Shown in pieces: positions 53,944-63,513 of a stretch of DNA of 64,000 bases (position 1 is its first letter; each line of letters starts with the position of its first letter). Source of the stretch: Yeosuana aromativorans (GTDB lineage: Bacteria > Bacteroidota > Bacteroidia > Flavobacteriales > Flavobacteriaceae); NCBI RefSeq assembly GCF_014646655.1, contig NZ_BMNR01000008.1, positions 4,719 to 68,718 of the forward strand. The letters are read 5' to 3'. Under the pieces are notes generated by a model. The model worked only from the letters and a program-made list of their open reading frames with translations, was not told where the DNA came from and made no database searches. Position numbers and translations under genes: made by a program.

Positions 53944-54903
53944 ATGAAAAAAAACATATTACTCATTTCAGTATTATTTTTATGTCATTTTGTATTCTCC
54001 CAACAATTTCCAAACAGCTTAACAGACGGCAAATATTACAATGTCAATGGCGCTAACCTATGGGTAGTGACTGTGGGTGAAGGTGATCCTTTGATTTTGA
54101 TAGCAGGAGGTCCGGGCGGCACTCACAGAGGTTTGCGAAGTTTTGATTCCTTAAGTGTAAAGGGAAACATAAAACTCATTTATTTTGATGGCTTTGGCCG
54201 AGGAAAATCGGATACCGCAAAAGATGTGAAAGAATACACATTGGAACGAGATATTGAGGATATTGAAGGATTAAGAAAGGCCATGCGCCTGGACAAAGTA
54301 AGTTTGCTAGGCCACTCGTATGGTAGTTTGGTTGCACAGGGCTATGCCATAAAATATGGTCAAAATGTGAGCCATCTCATCATAGCAAACGGTTTTCATA
54401 GCTATTTGATGTGGCAAAAAAATGATGATAATTCAAATCATGAAATCAAAACCAATTATCCAGAAGTCTGGAGTGAATTAATGGCTTACAGAGAGCAAGG
54501 CGGCATAAGTAGCGACAGCATTCACCAAAGCATTTATGGCCGTGTTCCTTATGGATTTTTATATGCCTACAATCCTGATAAATTTTCAGGAAGAGGTGGA
54601 ACGCCTTACCCCAATTCATTTAATTCTAAATTATATTACCAAATGGTTGGAAAAGATGGTGATTTTATTGTGGGTAGTGACATCGGTAATTTTGATTTTA
54701 GAAAACAATTGAAAGACCTAAACATGCCAATCCTCATAATTGGCGGCCGTTTTGACAGAGTTGCCGTACCAAGCATGATGGTAAAATACAAGGAATATTG
54801 TCCGCAAGCCAAATTTGTAATGTTCGAACACAGTGGCCACAATCCACAAGTAGAAGAACCAGAAAAAGAATTCCCCATTATTTTAGATTTTTTAAAACAA
54901 TAA
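53944..54903 (+). CDS. secreted alpha/beta hydrolase, proline-iminopeptidase-like
   Basis: 319 aa. Signal peptide (1-20, 'LFLCHFVFSQ'). Oxyanion loop 'LILIAGGPGGTHRGLRSFDS', 'FDGFGRGKSDTAKD', nucleophile elbow 'GHSYGS', acid 'IGGRFDRVAVPSMM', and terminal His in 'EHSGHNPQVEEPEKEF'. The GGPGG and DGFGRG pattern is typical of prolyl aminopeptidases (S33), but lipase or esterase action is also possible. The lipoprotein gene 36 bases downstream may be co-transcribed. Confidence 0.9.
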   Translation: MKKNILLISVLFLCHFVFSQQFPNSLTDGKYYNVNGANLWVVTVGEGDPLILIAGGPGGTHRGLRSFDSLSVKGNIKLIYFDGFGRGKSDTAKDVKEYTLERDIEDIEGLRKAMRLDKVSLLGHSYGSLVAQGYAIKYGQNVSHLIIANGFHSYLMWQKNDDNSNHEIKTNYPEVWSELMAYREQGGISSDSIHQSIYGRVPYGFLYAYNPDKFSGRGGTPYPNSFNSKLYYQMVGKDGDFIVGSDIGNFDFRKQLKDLNMPILIIGGRFDRVAVPSMMVKYKEYCPQAKFVMFEHSGHNPQVEEPEKEFPIILDFLKQ

Positions 54904-54939
54904 CATAATAACCCATTAAAAACCAACACCTATTTACAA

Positions 54940-55500
54940 ATGAATAAATTATTCTCAAGCCTCATCATCGCCATTACATTATTTACAAGTTGTAAAAAGG
55001 AACAAGACCCTTTTCAAATTAGTGCGCAACACGTTGGACTTTTAACAGATTCAACACAAGTAAAAGACCTCAAGGCTATTTACAGCCAAGATTCTTTGGT
55101 TAATTATGAAGGCGACGAATTTACAGGAGCCATTAATGATATAGAAATTTTTGAAAAAGGCGGCAAAAAATTATTAAGCTTAAGTCCGCGTAACGCATCC
55201 GATTCTACGTCTTACATTCAAAGTGTGCGTATTTTTGACCCGCGTTTTAAAACAGACAATAATATATCGGTAGCAAGCACATTTAAAGACATTGCAAACA
55301 ATTACAAGATAACCAGGATTGACAACTTGATAAATACTGTTGTTGTAACGGTTAACGAATTAAATGCATCATTTACCATAGACAAAAAGGAATTGCCTGC
55401 TAACATGCGATTTGACCGGGATTTAAAAATTGAAGCTACCCATATTCCTGACAAGGCTAAAATCAAGTATTTTTTCTTAAATTGGAATAAAAGTAACTAG
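54940..55500 (+). CDS. uncharacterised lipoprotein
   Basis: 186 aa. Lipobox 'FTSC' (Cys about 18), then a beta-rich domain ('GLLTDSTQVKDLKAIYSQDS', 'GAINDIEIFEKGGKKLLSLS', 'YIQSVRIFDPRFKTDNNISV', 'INTVVVTVNELNASFTIDKK'). I do not recognise the family. It sits 11 bases before a YitT-family membrane protein gene, pointing to an envelope role. Confidence 0.83.
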   Translation: MNKLFSSLIIAITLFTSCKKEQDPFQISAQHVGLLTDSTQVKDLKAIYSQDSLVNYEGDEFTGAINDIEIFEKGGKKLLSLSPRNASDSTSYIQSVRIFDPRFKTDNNISVASTFKDIANNYKITRIDNLINTVVVTVNELNASFTIDKKELPANMRFDRDLKIEATHIPDKAKIKYFFLNWNKSN

Positions 55501-55511
55501 ATACATTTATA

Positions 55512-56486
55512 ATGAACCCATACCTTTCAAAAATATTTGTTGATGTTGCCCGAAAAAAAATCAAGGCAAAAAAGGGTTCAAAAACTATCAATGACAAAGA
55601 CATCTTACCTGTAGTTAAAAACCTTCAGGTAGAATTTTCGCATGCCATACAAGACTACATTTTTATCATTATTGGTGTTTTTTCAGCCGGTTTTGGTTTA
55701 AAAGGCTTTTTGTTGCCAAACCATTTTATTGATGGTGGCGCCACTGGTATTTCATTGTTGTTAAAAAATATCACAGTGCTTAATTTAAGTATGCTGTTGG
55801 TACTTGTAAACCTGCCTTTTTTATTGTTGGCTTCAAAGACCATTAATTTAAAATTTGCAATCAAAAGTATTATTGCTATTTCTTTTCTGGCAGCTGTAGT
55901 TCATTTTATTGATTATCCAATCATTACTGAAGACAAACTACTTATAGCTGTTTTTGGCGGTTTCTTTTTGGGTCTTGGAATAGGCATGTCCATGCGGGGA
56001 GGAAGCGTGATAGATGGCACTGAAATATTAGCCATTTTTTTAAGCAGAAAATTATCATTGACCATTGGTGATGTACTATTGCTAATCAATATCATCATTT
56101 TCTCTTTTGGCGCCTATATGTTGTCCATTGAAACTGCTTTGTATGCTATTCTTACGTATTTAGCAGCCGCAAAAACGGTTGATTTTGTTGTGGATGGCGT
56201 TGAAGAGTATGTAGGTGTTACCATTATTTCAAATCATCACGAAGCGATACGAACCATGCTTATTGAAAAATTACGCAGAGCCTGTACCATTTATGCTGGG
56301 AAAGGTGGTTTTGGAAAACAAAAAGAAAGCTATGACAAGGATATTATTTACACGGTCGTCACACGTTTAGAGTTGTCAAAACTGCAAACCGAAATAGACA
56401 AAATTGATAGAAATGCCTTTATTGTCATGGGCACCGTAAAAGATTTAAAAGGCGGTATGATCAAAAAAAAGCCCCTCAAAAAATAA
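55512..56486 (+). CDS. YitT family membrane protein with DUF2179 domain
   Basis: 324 aa, longer than most members by a basic 45-residue N-terminus ('DVARKKIKAKKGSKTINDKD'). Helices: 'YIFIIIGVFSAGFGLKGFLL', 'DGGATGISLLLKNI', 'LGIGMSMRGGSVIDGTEILA', 'IGDVLLLINIIIFSFGAYML'. The cytosolic C-terminal DUF2179 domain begins 'VDFVVDGVEEYVGVTIISNH'. Transport function is suspected for the family but not established. Confidence 0.9.
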   Translation: MNPYLSKIFVDVARKKIKAKKGSKTINDKDILPVVKNLQVEFSHAIQDYIFIIIGVFSAGFGLKGFLLPNHFIDGGATGISLLLKNITVLNLSMLLVLVNLPFLLLASKTINLKFAIKSIIAISFLAAVVHFIDYPIITEDKLLIAVFGGFFLGLGIGMSMRGGSVIDGTEILAIFLSRKLSLTIGDVLLLINIIIFSFGAYMLSIETALYAILTYLAAAKTVDFVVDGVEEYVGVTIISNHHEAIRTMLIEKLRRACTIYAGKGGFGKQKESYDKDIIYTVVTRLELSKLQTEIDKIDRNAFIVMGTVKDLKGGMIKKKPLKK

Positions 56487-56497
56487 AATAGATTCAG

Positions 56498-56860
56498 ATG
56501 AAAAAATACACCATACAAAATAATCCATTTGTAGTTCCCACAAATGATGGCAAAGTCATCAAAGAACATTTTGGCCTGGCTACCGATGGCAATCCCAACA
56601 TTAGCATTGCACACATGATTGCGCCTGCTGGCTGGAGCGAACCGTTTCAAACACCTGAATTTGATGAATTCACATTTATCATCAAAGGCAAAAAGCAATT
56701 TATCATTGAAGGTGAAATGGTTGTTCTGGAAGCTGGTCAATCCATAAAAATAGAACGACATACAAGAGTCCAGTACTCTAATCCGTTTACCGAGCCTTGC
56801 GAATATTTGGCGATCTGTACACCTGCCTTTTCAATAAACAGTGTTAACAGGGAAGATTAA
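56498..56860 (+). CDS. cupin domain protein
   Basis: 120 aa single cupin. 'PAGWSEPFQTPEFDEFTFII' and 'GQSIKIERHTRVQYSNPFTE' carry the two cupin motifs with reduced metal-ligand content (Glu and His present, the first His pair absent). It is a small beta-barrel that may bind a ligand or act as an isomerase. Its stop overlaps the next start by one base, coupling it to an alpha/beta hydrolase. Confidence 0.87.
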   Translation: MKKYTIQNNPFVVPTNDGKVIKEHFGLATDGNPNISIAHMIAPAGWSEPFQTPEFDEFTFIIKGKKQFIIEGEMVVLEAGQSIKIERHTRVQYSNPFTEPCEYLAICTPAFSINSVNRED

Positions 56861-57687
56861 TGGCGTCTGTTTTAGTCAAGCTTGTTGGTGCTTATGTTAA
56901 TGCGTTAAGTTATGTGTCAAAAAGCTATGCTGCCAACATGGCACTGGCTTTATTTTCAAAACCAAGAAAAGGCAAGATCACTGAAGCCCAAGCTACCTTT
57001 TTAGAAACATCCACAAAAGAAAAACTTCATTACCAATCTAAAGAAATAATGACCTACCAATGGCCTGGCAATAAAGAAACCGTCATATTAGTTCATGGTT
57101 GGGAAAGTAATTCAGGCAGATGGAAACCGCTTGTAAATCATTTAAAAAAAGAGGGTTATAATATCATCGCTCTTGATGCTCCCGCTCATGGCAATTCTAG
57201 GGGCAATGTTTTTAACGCTCTGCTATATTCAGAATTCATTCATGTTGTGGCTAAAAAATTCAATCCCAACATTATCATTGGACATTCCGTTGGTGGTATG
57301 GCTACGGTTTTTTTTCAGAATAAATACCAATTAAAAAGTATTGAAAAACTGGTTCTTTTGGGCGCGCCATCCGATTTTAAAGATATTTTAAAACGCTATA
57401 CCGATATGCTTGGTTATAATGAGCGGGTCATCAATGAGCTAAACACACTCATTGAACACCGATTTGGAGCACCACCAGAGTCATTTTCTACAGCAATATC
57501 TTGCAAAACAATAACACCCGAAGGACTTATCATTCACGATGAAAATGACGATATTATTCCATATGATGACGCCATTCGCATTAAAAATAGTTTTAAAAAC
57601 AGCAAACTCATCACCACACAAGGCCTAGGGCATTCCCTTAACCATAAAACGGTAACCTTATATATTTCAGAATTTATTGAAGATTAA
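56860..57687 (+). CDS. alpha/beta hydrolase
   Basis: 275 aa. The N-terminal amphipathic or membrane-leaning region ('[20 protein letters not shown]') precedes the hydrolase core: '[20 protein letters not shown]', '[15 protein letters not shown]', nucleophile elbow '[14 protein letters not shown]', acid in '[17 protein letters not shown]' and His in '[13 protein letters not shown]'. No signal peptide, so it is probably cytosolic. The substrate is unknown. Confidence 0.9.
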   Translation: MASVLVKLVGAYVNALSYVSKSYAANMALALFSKPRKGKITEAQATFLETSTKEKLHYQSKEIMTYQWPGNKETVILVHGWESNSGRWKPLVNHLKKEGYNIIALDAPAHGNSRGNVFNALLYSEFIHVVAKKFNPNIIIGHSVGGMATVFFQNKYQLKSIEKLVLLGAPSDFKDILKRYTDMLGYNERVINELNTLIEHRFGAPPESFSTAISCKTITPEGLIIHDENDDIIPYDDAIRIKNSFKNSKLITTQGLGHSLNHKTVTLYISEFIED

Positions 57688-57693
57688 AGTTGT

Positions 57694-57701
57694 TATCTTT
57701 G
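57694..57701 (+). promoter_or_regulatory. candidate -7 element directly before rluF
   Basis: TATCTTTG followed by six bases and the ATG at 57708 (TATCTTTGCAAACTATGG). The mRNA may be leaderless or nearly so, and this argues against the in-frame TTG start at 57690. Confidence 0.5.
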
Positions 57702-57707
57702 CAAACT

Positions 57708-58478
57708 ATGGAAGGGCAATTAAAACGAATCAATAAATATTTAAGCGAAATAGGCTATTGTTCGCGCAGGGAAGCTGACAAGCTGATTGAAGCTGGTCGC
57801 GTAACCATTAATGGTGTTGTGCCAGAAATGGGCACAAAAATAACGCAAGACGATGTGGTTGCCGTTGACGGGAGACCTGTTATTGACAACAAAGAAGCCT
57901 TTGTTTACCTAGCTTTTAATAAACCCATTGGCATTGTTTGTACCACCGATACATCTGTTGAAAAAGACAATATCATCGATTTTATAAACTATCCAAAACG
58001 TATTTTCCCTATTGGAAGATTAGACAAACCCAGTGAAGGCTTGATTCTTTTAACGGATGATGGCGATATTGTGAACAAAATTTTGAGAGCCAGCAACAAC
58101 CACGAAAAAGAATATATAGTAACAGTTGATAAACCCATTTCCCAAACCTTTATAGAGCGAATGTCTGGTGGTATTCCCTTGGCCGATTTAAACCGAACGA
58201 CCAAAAAATGCAAGGTCGAAAAGTTAAGCACGTACGAGTTCAAAATCATCTTAACACAAGGTTTAAACAGGCAAATACGTCGTATGTGCGAATATTTGAA
58301 TTATGAGGTTCAGACTTTAAAACGGGTAAGGATCATGAACATAAAACTTGATGTGCCTGCTGGAGAGTACCGTGAGTTAACCAAAGAGGAATTAAAGGAA
58401 CTGCATGTTTTGATAGAAGATTCTACTAAAACATATAGCAAATCCATTACAAAACAAAGAAATAACAGAAACTTATAA
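57708..58478 (+). CDS. rluF: 23S rRNA pseudouridine synthase, RluF type
   Basis: 256 aa. N-terminal S4 RNA-binding domain ('[20 protein letters not shown]', '[15 protein letters not shown]'), then the RsuA/RluB/E/F catalytic domain with '[15 protein letters not shown]', catalytic Asp in '[20 protein letters not shown]' and '[20 protein letters not shown]'. The [14 protein letters not shown] form is the RluF type, which modifies U2604 of 23S rRNA in E. coli. It is followed after 3 bases by a VOC gene. Confidence 0.92.
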   Translation: MEGQLKRINKYLSEIGYCSRREADKLIEAGRVTINGVVPEMGTKITQDDVVAVDGRPVIDNKEAFVYLAFNKPIGIVCTTDTSVEKDNIIDFINYPKRIFPIGRLDKPSEGLILLTDDGDIVNKILRASNNHEKEYIVTVDKPISQTFIERMSGGIPLADLNRTTKKCKVEKLSTYEFKIILTQGLNRQIRRMCEYLNYEVQTLKRVRIMNIKLDVPAGEYRELTKEELKELHVLIEDSTKTYSKSITKQRNNRNL

Positions 58479-58481
58479 AAT

Positions 58482-58904
58482 ATGGCAACCATTTCTCCTT
58501 TTCATTTAGCCATCCCAGTTCATAATCTAAAAGAATGCAGAACGTTTTATCGTGATGTTTTAGGTTGTGAAGAAGGGCGAAGCAGTGATCATTGGGTTGA
58601 TTTTAATTTCTTTGGTCATCAATTGGTCATTCATTATAAGCCCAAATCAAACGACACATTGCATACAAATCCAGTGGATGGTAAAGATGTTCCTGTACCG
58701 CATTTTGGGATTGTATTACCTTGGAATGATTTTCAAACTTTTGCAGAGCATTTAAAAGAAAAAAAGATTCAATTTGTCATTGAACCTTATATTCGGTTTG
58801 CCGGTCAAGTTGGTGAGCAAGCCACCATGTTTTTTTATGATCCCGCAGGAAATGCTTTAGAGTTTAAAGCCTTTAAAGATTTGTCTCAATTATTCGCAAA
58901 ATAG
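58482..58904 (+). CDS. VOC (glyoxalase/bleomycin-resistance fold) protein
   Basis: 140 aa, one VOC module pair: '[20 protein letters not shown]', '[20 protein letters not shown]', '[20 protein letters not shown]', '[18 protein letters not shown]'. His in the first strand and Glu in the last are the likely metal ligands. Such proteins act as dioxygenases, isomerases or binding proteins; the substrate is unknown. Confidence 0.92.
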   Translation: MATISPFHLAIPVHNLKECRTFYRDVLGCEEGRSSDHWVDFNFFGHQLVIHYKPKSNDTLHTNPVDGKDVPVPHFGIVLPWNDFQTFAEHLKEKKIQFVIEPYIRFAGQVGEQATMFFYDPAGNALEFKAFKDLSQLFAK

Positions 58905-59013
58905 TATTAAAAAAAGATTATAACATTCAATGGGAATTGTGGTGTTATCATATATAATCCTATAACATAAATTCTTGGGAGAGCTTTATCTTAGCCTCAT
59001 AATTCAAAAAATC

Positions 59014-59205
59014 ATGATACGAGTATTAGCAATAATTTTAACTGTTGGTGGGATGGTGGCCTTAATTTTAGGTGTTCTAGGCATTTTTGGCAATAATATG
59101 GTAGTCCTAAGCCCTTGGGCATTAACCATTTTAGGAGGTGTTTTTTTTATTTCTGGGGTATCAATGCTAAAATACAGAAAAGATGTTCCTCCTTCAGCAG
59201 AATAA
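59014..59205 (+). CDS. small two-helix membrane protein
   Basis: 63 aa from the ATG at 59014. Two hydrophobic segments ('IILTVGGMVALILGVLGIFG' and 'WALTILGGVFFISGVSML') joined by 'NNMVVLSPWA', ending in a charged tail 'KYRKDVPPSAE'. No family motif is recognised beyond small integral membrane proteins; it may be a stress-type membrane peptide. Confidence 0.7.
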   Translation: MIRVLAIILTVGGMVALILGVLGIFGNNMVVLSPWALTILGGVFFISGVSMLKYRKDVPPSAE

Positions 59206-59229
59206 AATCATAAAAACCTGAAAAACTTA

Positions 59230-60108
59230 TTAAAGCAAGTGCTGTTTTCTGGCCAATAAGGTATTTTTTAGCAGCATAGCCCTGGTCATAGGCCCCACGC
59301 CACCAGGAACAGGCGTAATATAACTCGCTTTTTTACTAACACTTTCAAAATCAACATCTCCAGCCAATCTATATCCTCGTTTTTTAGTTTCATCTGGAAC
59401 ACGGGTAATACCAACATCGATAATAACAACGCCATCTTTTACCATATCTCCGGTCAAAAACTCTGAAATACCAATAGCGGCTACAATAATATCAGCGGTT
59501 TTTGTTATGTCGGCTAGATTTTTTGTGCGGCTGTGCACCACTGTCACAGTTGCATCCCCAGCTTTGCGTTTCTGGCTCATTAAGATACTCATGGGGCGAC
59601 CAACAATATGGCTTCTTCCCATTACAACCACATGCTTTCCAGAAGTTTCAACATGATAACGCTCAAGTAACTCTATAATTCCAAAAGGGGTTGCCGATAT
59701 AAATGTTGGTAACCCTAAAGTCATTTTACCAACATTGGTTGGATGAAACCCATCCACATCCTTGTCTGGATTGATAGCCATTAAAATCTTTTGTTCATCA
59801 ATATGTTTGGGCAACGGCAATTGCACAATAAAACCGTCAATATCATCATTGGTATTAAGGTCGTGAATGATATCCATTAATTTTTCTTCAGATGTATCTT
59901 CGGGTAAATCAATTAATGTGGAACCAAAGCCAACCATTTCACAATCTTTTACTTTTGAATTTACATAGGTCATACTGGCACCATCAGTCCCTACCAAAAC
60001 AGCTGCTAAATGAGGAACTTTCTCGCCATTGTCCTTCATTTTTTGAACCTCAATAGCAATTTCACTCTTGATATCCTTACTTACTTGTAAACCATCTAAT
60101 AGAATCAT
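59230..60108 (-). CDS. folD: bifunctional methylenetetrahydrofolate dehydrogenase/cyclohydrolase
   Basis: 292 aa. '[20 protein letters not shown]' with '[10 protein letters not shown]' (catalytic Lys), '[20 protein letters not shown]', '[20 protein letters not shown]', '[20 protein letters not shown]' and '[20 protein letters not shown]'. It interconverts methylene-, methenyl- and formyl-tetrahydrofolate. It lies 35 bases downstream of ffh, beyond the ffh terminator hairpin. Confidence 0.97.
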   Translation of the reverse strand: MILLDGLQVSKDIKSEIAIEVQKMKDNGEKVPHLAAVLVGTDGASMTYVNSKVKDCEMVGFGSTLIDLPEDTSEEKLMDIIHDLNTNDDIDGFIVQLPLPKHIDEQKILMAINPDKDVDGFHPTNVGKMTLGLPTFISATPFGIIELLERYHVETSGKHVVVMGRSHIVGRPMSILMSQKRKAGDATVTVVHSRTKNLADITKTADIIVAAIGISEFLTGDMVKDGVVIIDVGITRVPDETKKRGYRLAGDVDFESVSKKASYITPVPGGVGPMTRAMLLKNTLLARKQHLL

Positions 60109-60132
60109 AGTTGAATTTTATTTAAAATAAAA

Positions 60133-60155
60133 AACATGAGGTATTATCTCATGTT
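60133..60155 (-). terminator. terminator hairpin overlapping the ffh stop codon
   Basis: On the minus strand AACATGAG (60148-60155 complement) and CTCATGTT (60133-60140 complement) form an 8-bp stem followed by TTTTATTTT. The loop contains the ffh TAA at 60144-60146. Since folD starts 25 bases further on, the hairpin may partly uncouple the two genes. Confidence 0.6.
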
Positions 60156-61472
60156 CTTCATCATTTGCATCATTTTTTTACCGCCTCCACCTTGCATCAT
60201 TTTCATCATTTTGCTCATTTGGTTAAATTGTTTGAGCAACTGATTGACTTGTTGCACGGACGTTCCAGCGCCTTTTCCTATACGTTTTTTTCTACTGGCA
60301 TCAATAATGGATGGATTGGTTCGCTCTTTTGGGGTCATTGAGTGTATGATGGCTTCAATACTTTTAAAGGCGTCGTCATCAATATCAACATCTTTCAGCA
60401 TTTTCCCGGCACCAGGAATCATACCCATCAAGTCTTTCATGTTCCCCATTTTCTTGATTTGCTGAATCTGTTTTAAGAAATCATCAAACCCAAACTGGTT
60501 CTTGGCTATTTTCTTTTGAAGTTTTCTGGCCTCAACCTCATCAAACTGCTCTTGGGCACGCTCCACCAAGGACACCACATCACCCATTCCCAAAATACGG
60601 TCGGCCATACGAGAGGGATGAAACACATCAATAGCTTCCATCTTTTCACCCGTACCAATAAACTTGATTGGCTTATCAACCACCGATTTAATTGAAATAG
60701 CGGCTCCACCTCGTGTATCACCATCCAACTTGGTAAGGATAACCCCGTCAAAATTCAATACATCATTAAAAGCTTTAGCCGTATTAACGGCATCCTGACC
60801 GGTCATGGAATCGACCACAAACAAGGTTTCTTGTGGTTGAATGGCTTTATGGATATTTGATATTTCGGTCATCATGACTTCATCAACTGCCAAACGACCT
60901 GCAGTATCAATAATCACCACATTAAACCCGTTGGCTTTGGCATGGGCTATACCCGCTTTTGCAATAGCTACAGGATCTGTATTTCCTTTATCACTAAAAA
61001 CCTCAACATTTATTTGCTCACCTACAACATGTAACTGATCAATTGCAGCAGGACGATAGACATCACAGGCTACCAATAGCGGTTTTTTTGTTTTTTTGTT
61101 TTTTAGATAATTGGCCAGTTTACCGGAAAATGTTGTTTTACCAGAACCTTGCAAACCAGACATTAAAATCACACTTGGCGTGCCAGACAGATTGATTCCC
61201 TCGGCATCTCCACCCATAAGCTGAGTCAATTCGTCCTTAACTATTTTAACCATTAACTGACCTGGTTGTAAGGTTGTCAACACATTTTGACCCAAAGCCT
61301 TTTCCTTGACTTTATTTGTAAACTCCTTGGCTATTTTAAAATTAACATCGGCATCCAACAAAGCACGTCTCACTTCCTTTAAAGTTTCAGCAACATTGAC
61401 CTCTGTAATGCTTCCATGCCCCTTTAGAACGTGTAACGCCTTATCTAACTTCTCGCTTAAATTATTAAACAT
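60144..61472 (-). CDS. ffh: signal recognition particle protein Ffh
   Basis: 442 aa. N domain ('MFNNLSEKLDKALHVLKG', 'EVRRALLDADVNFKIAKEF'), G domain P-loop 'GLQGSGKTTFSGKLANYL', 'VACDVYRPAAIDQLHVVGEQ', 'VVIIDTAGRLAVDEVMMTEI' and 'GVILTKLDGDTRGGAAISIK'. The C-terminal Met-rich M domain ('RIGKGAGTSVQQVNQLLKQF', 'MSKMMKMMQGGGGKKMMQMM') binds SRP RNA and signal sequences. It targets nascent membrane proteins to the Sec machinery. Confidence 0.98.
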   Translation of the reverse strand: MFNNLSEKLDKALHVLKGHGSITEVNVAETLKEVRRALLDADVNFKIAKEFTNKVKEKALGQNVLTTLQPGQLMVKIVKDELTQLMGGDAEGINLSGTPSVILMSGLQGSGKTTFSGKLANYLKNKKTKKPLLVACDVYRPAAIDQLHVVGEQINVEVFSDKGNTDPVAIAKAGIAHAKANGFNVVIIDTAGRLAVDEVMMTEISNIHKAIQPQETLFVVDSMTGQDAVNTAKAFNDVLNFDGVILTKLDGDTRGGAAISIKSVVDKPIKFIGTGEKMEAIDVFHPSRMADRILGMGDVVSLVERAQEQFDEVEARKLQKKIAKNQFGFDDFLKQIQQIKKMGNMKDLMGMIPGAGKMLKDVDIDDDAFKSIEAIIHSMTPKERTNPSIIDASRKKRIGKGAGTSVQQVNQLLKQFNQMSKMMKMMQGGGGKKMMQMMKNMR

Positions 61473-61559
61473 AATTCCTTTTCAAATTTTAAGATGGGCA
61501 AATTTAAGGATTTGATGTGTATTATTGAAGCCTCAATCTATAAAAAAACAGGAATAATA

Positions 61560-61593
61560 AAAGGCTGTCAAAACATATTGTTTGACAGCCTTT
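61560..61593 (-). terminator. intrinsic terminator after the large lipoprotein gene
   Basis: AAAGGCTGTCAAA (61560-61572) and TTTGACAGCCTTT (61581-61593) form a perfect 13-bp stem, 61 bases after the stop on the minus strand, with a moderately T-rich tail. Confidence 0.75.
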
Positions 61594-61653
61594 ATAAAGG
61601 AAACTTAAATAACTAACCTAACCAACCGAATATAAAAAAGCTTCCCTTTTTCT

Positions 61654-63399
61654 TTATTTAACTTCTAAGACCAACACGCGCTCTACAGTGCCTGTTGAAC
61701 TAAAATCTTTCAATTCAATTCTGGTTTGTGAGATTGAGGTGATTTTCCATCTATGGTTTATCACTTGAAACGGTGGTTCTATTCCAAAATTCAATCCTAA
61801 AAACAAACCTTCGTTTCTGTAGGCTAGCCAAGATCCATCAATTAAACCATTATTGGGATCTGTTACAGCAACAGCACCACTTTCAAGGAAATTTATGGAG
61901 TACATGAAATAGTTGTCGGTTTTGTCAACATCACCTTCAGTATACAAAGCCACTTGCCAATTTGATGAAATCATGACATCATTAATATAATTTATATCAT
62001 TATCACCATCTGGGCAGAATCGCTTTAAGACCATAGCGTTATTTATATTCACAAGTTTTATCAAGTCTGCCTCTAAGAATGTAACCAGCCATTCTAATTG
62101 TAAATCTGGTCTGCCGTCTATATGAATTTGCAATACAAAACCTATATTGGCTTCAAGAACTTCCCATGTACCGGTTACTAGTTGACCTTTCACTCGTAAT
62201 TTTACAACGCCATCATTTTCAAATTTCAAAGGTGTTCCAATGTAGTCACTTTCCTTATCGGTTCCCAGAATGTTCAAACGTTCTACTCGCCAGAAACATT
62301 CTTTTAAATAGTTCTCAATTCGTGTCTTGGTTTGATCAAAAACGATATCGCAGTTTTTAGCCAAGATGATTTTATTGCCGCCTTCGGCCCACAATTTTAT
62401 TCTTCCATGTTCAATATCATATACATACCATTCCAGTGAAAAGTCCACCAAACTGTCAAATTCCAATTTTATTAAAGCGCCATTATCAGTAAGTCTGGTT
62501 GTCCATTTTCCTGTTAGCACATCGCCACTTCTAGCACGCACTTTAACCACTCCATCTTCTTTGAATGACATCACAAATTCACGGTACTGATCTGTTAAAT
62601 TCACGGCGTTTCTATCAAAATCATGGACTACCCACGGACAGGTTACCAACAAAGAATTTAATCGGTCTAAGGTAAAATCATGGTCATGGAAATTATTGTT
62701 ATCATCTTCATTACAACTATCTTTAGCATCATTAATGGTGTTCTGTAATTCCAGATTATTATGCACTACGACAGTAGAACCGTCGGCCAATTCCATGGTC
62801 ACAGGGAAATCCAGACTAGCAAACACTTCGCCTTGTTTAACTCGGTGAATAAATCTAAATAACTGCCTGTCGTTTTCAATGGTTACATTGTTAATAACCT
62901 GGAAATCGGTATTGTAAACAGAAAACGATATTGGATATTGAAAATCAATACATTCTATATCATCATCAGGTTGATTTTCTCCTTGGCATTCGGCAGCAAG
63001 GTTTTGTAGAGCATCTCGGTTCTCAACAACAATTTCAGTATGGTCTGCCAATACAATTGTAATAGGAAAGATAATCTGTAGACTGTCTTGATCGTCTTCA
63101 AATTCATCAAAAATGGCCTTAATAACTTGATAATCTTCTTCAGAATCAATCGTGATCTCAAGGCCATTGGCAATGACGGTTACGGGTAATTCAACTGACA
63201 TACAGCTGGCCCTGTCAATGATGTTGTCTTTTGAACCATCCATTTTAGAGGTTGAACTTATCAATGTTGTCAATTCAGAATTGGCAACCAATGCTTCAGC
63301 CTCATTAGGATTTGTAACTTCAACAACTTCTTTTTGACAAGACGTAAACATGATAAGGGCAAAAAGAGGTAGTAATAGAAACGTAAGTTTAGTTTTCAT
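61654..63399 (-). CDS. large repeat-containing lipoprotein divergent from an ECF sigma factor
   Basis: 581 aa from the ATG at 63399; an upstream extension to 63501 has no signal peptide and is rejected. Lipobox 'FTSC' with Cys21. Residues 65-225 hold four related short beta units ('CMSVELPVTVIANGLEITID', 'IIFPITIVLADHTEIVVENR', 'FQYPISFSVYNTDFQV', 'LDFPVTMELADGSTVVVHNN'). An acidic linker follows, then three lipocalin-like repeats (about 250-360, 360-470, 475-581), each with a start like 'CPWVVHDFD', 'CFWRVERLN', 'SNWQVALYT' and a 'G..W' pair. The family is not recognised by name; it is probably a surface or periplasmic binding protein. Confidence 0.82.
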   Translation of the reverse strand: MKTKLTFLLLPLFALIMFTSCQKEVVEVTNPNEAEALVANSELTTLISSTSKMDGSKDNIIDRASCMSVELPVTVIANGLEITIDSEEDYQVIKAIFDEFEDDQDSLQIIFPITIVLADHTEIVVENRDALQNLAAECQGENQPDDDIECIDFQYPISFSVYNTDFQVINNVTIENDRQLFRFIHRVKQGEVFASLDFPVTMELADGSTVVVHNNLELQNTINDAKDSCNEDDNNNFHDHDFTLDRLNSLLVTCPWVVHDFDRNAVNLTDQYREFVMSFKEDGVVKVRARSGDVLTGKWTTRLTDNGALIKLEFDSLVDFSLEWYVYDIEHGRIKLWAEGGNKIILAKNCDIVFDQTKTRIENYLKECFWRVERLNILGTDKESDYIGTPLKFENDGVVKLRVKGQLVTGTWEVLEANIGFVLQIHIDGRPDLQLEWLVTFLEADLIKLVNINNAMVLKRFCPDGDNDINYINDVMISSNWQVALYTEGDVDKTDNYFMYSINFLESGAVAVTDPNNGLIDGSWLAYRNEGLFLGLNFGIEPPFQVINHRWKITSISQTRIELKDFSSTGTVERVLVLEVK

Positions 63400-63513
63400 A
63401 ATTAGTAATTTTGGGTTAAACATAGCATTTTTATTATAAAACATCTTAAAACCAAAAATTCCTACCCTATGTTTCCTTTTTTTATATTTTAGTGCAAACA
63501 ATCACCTGTTATA

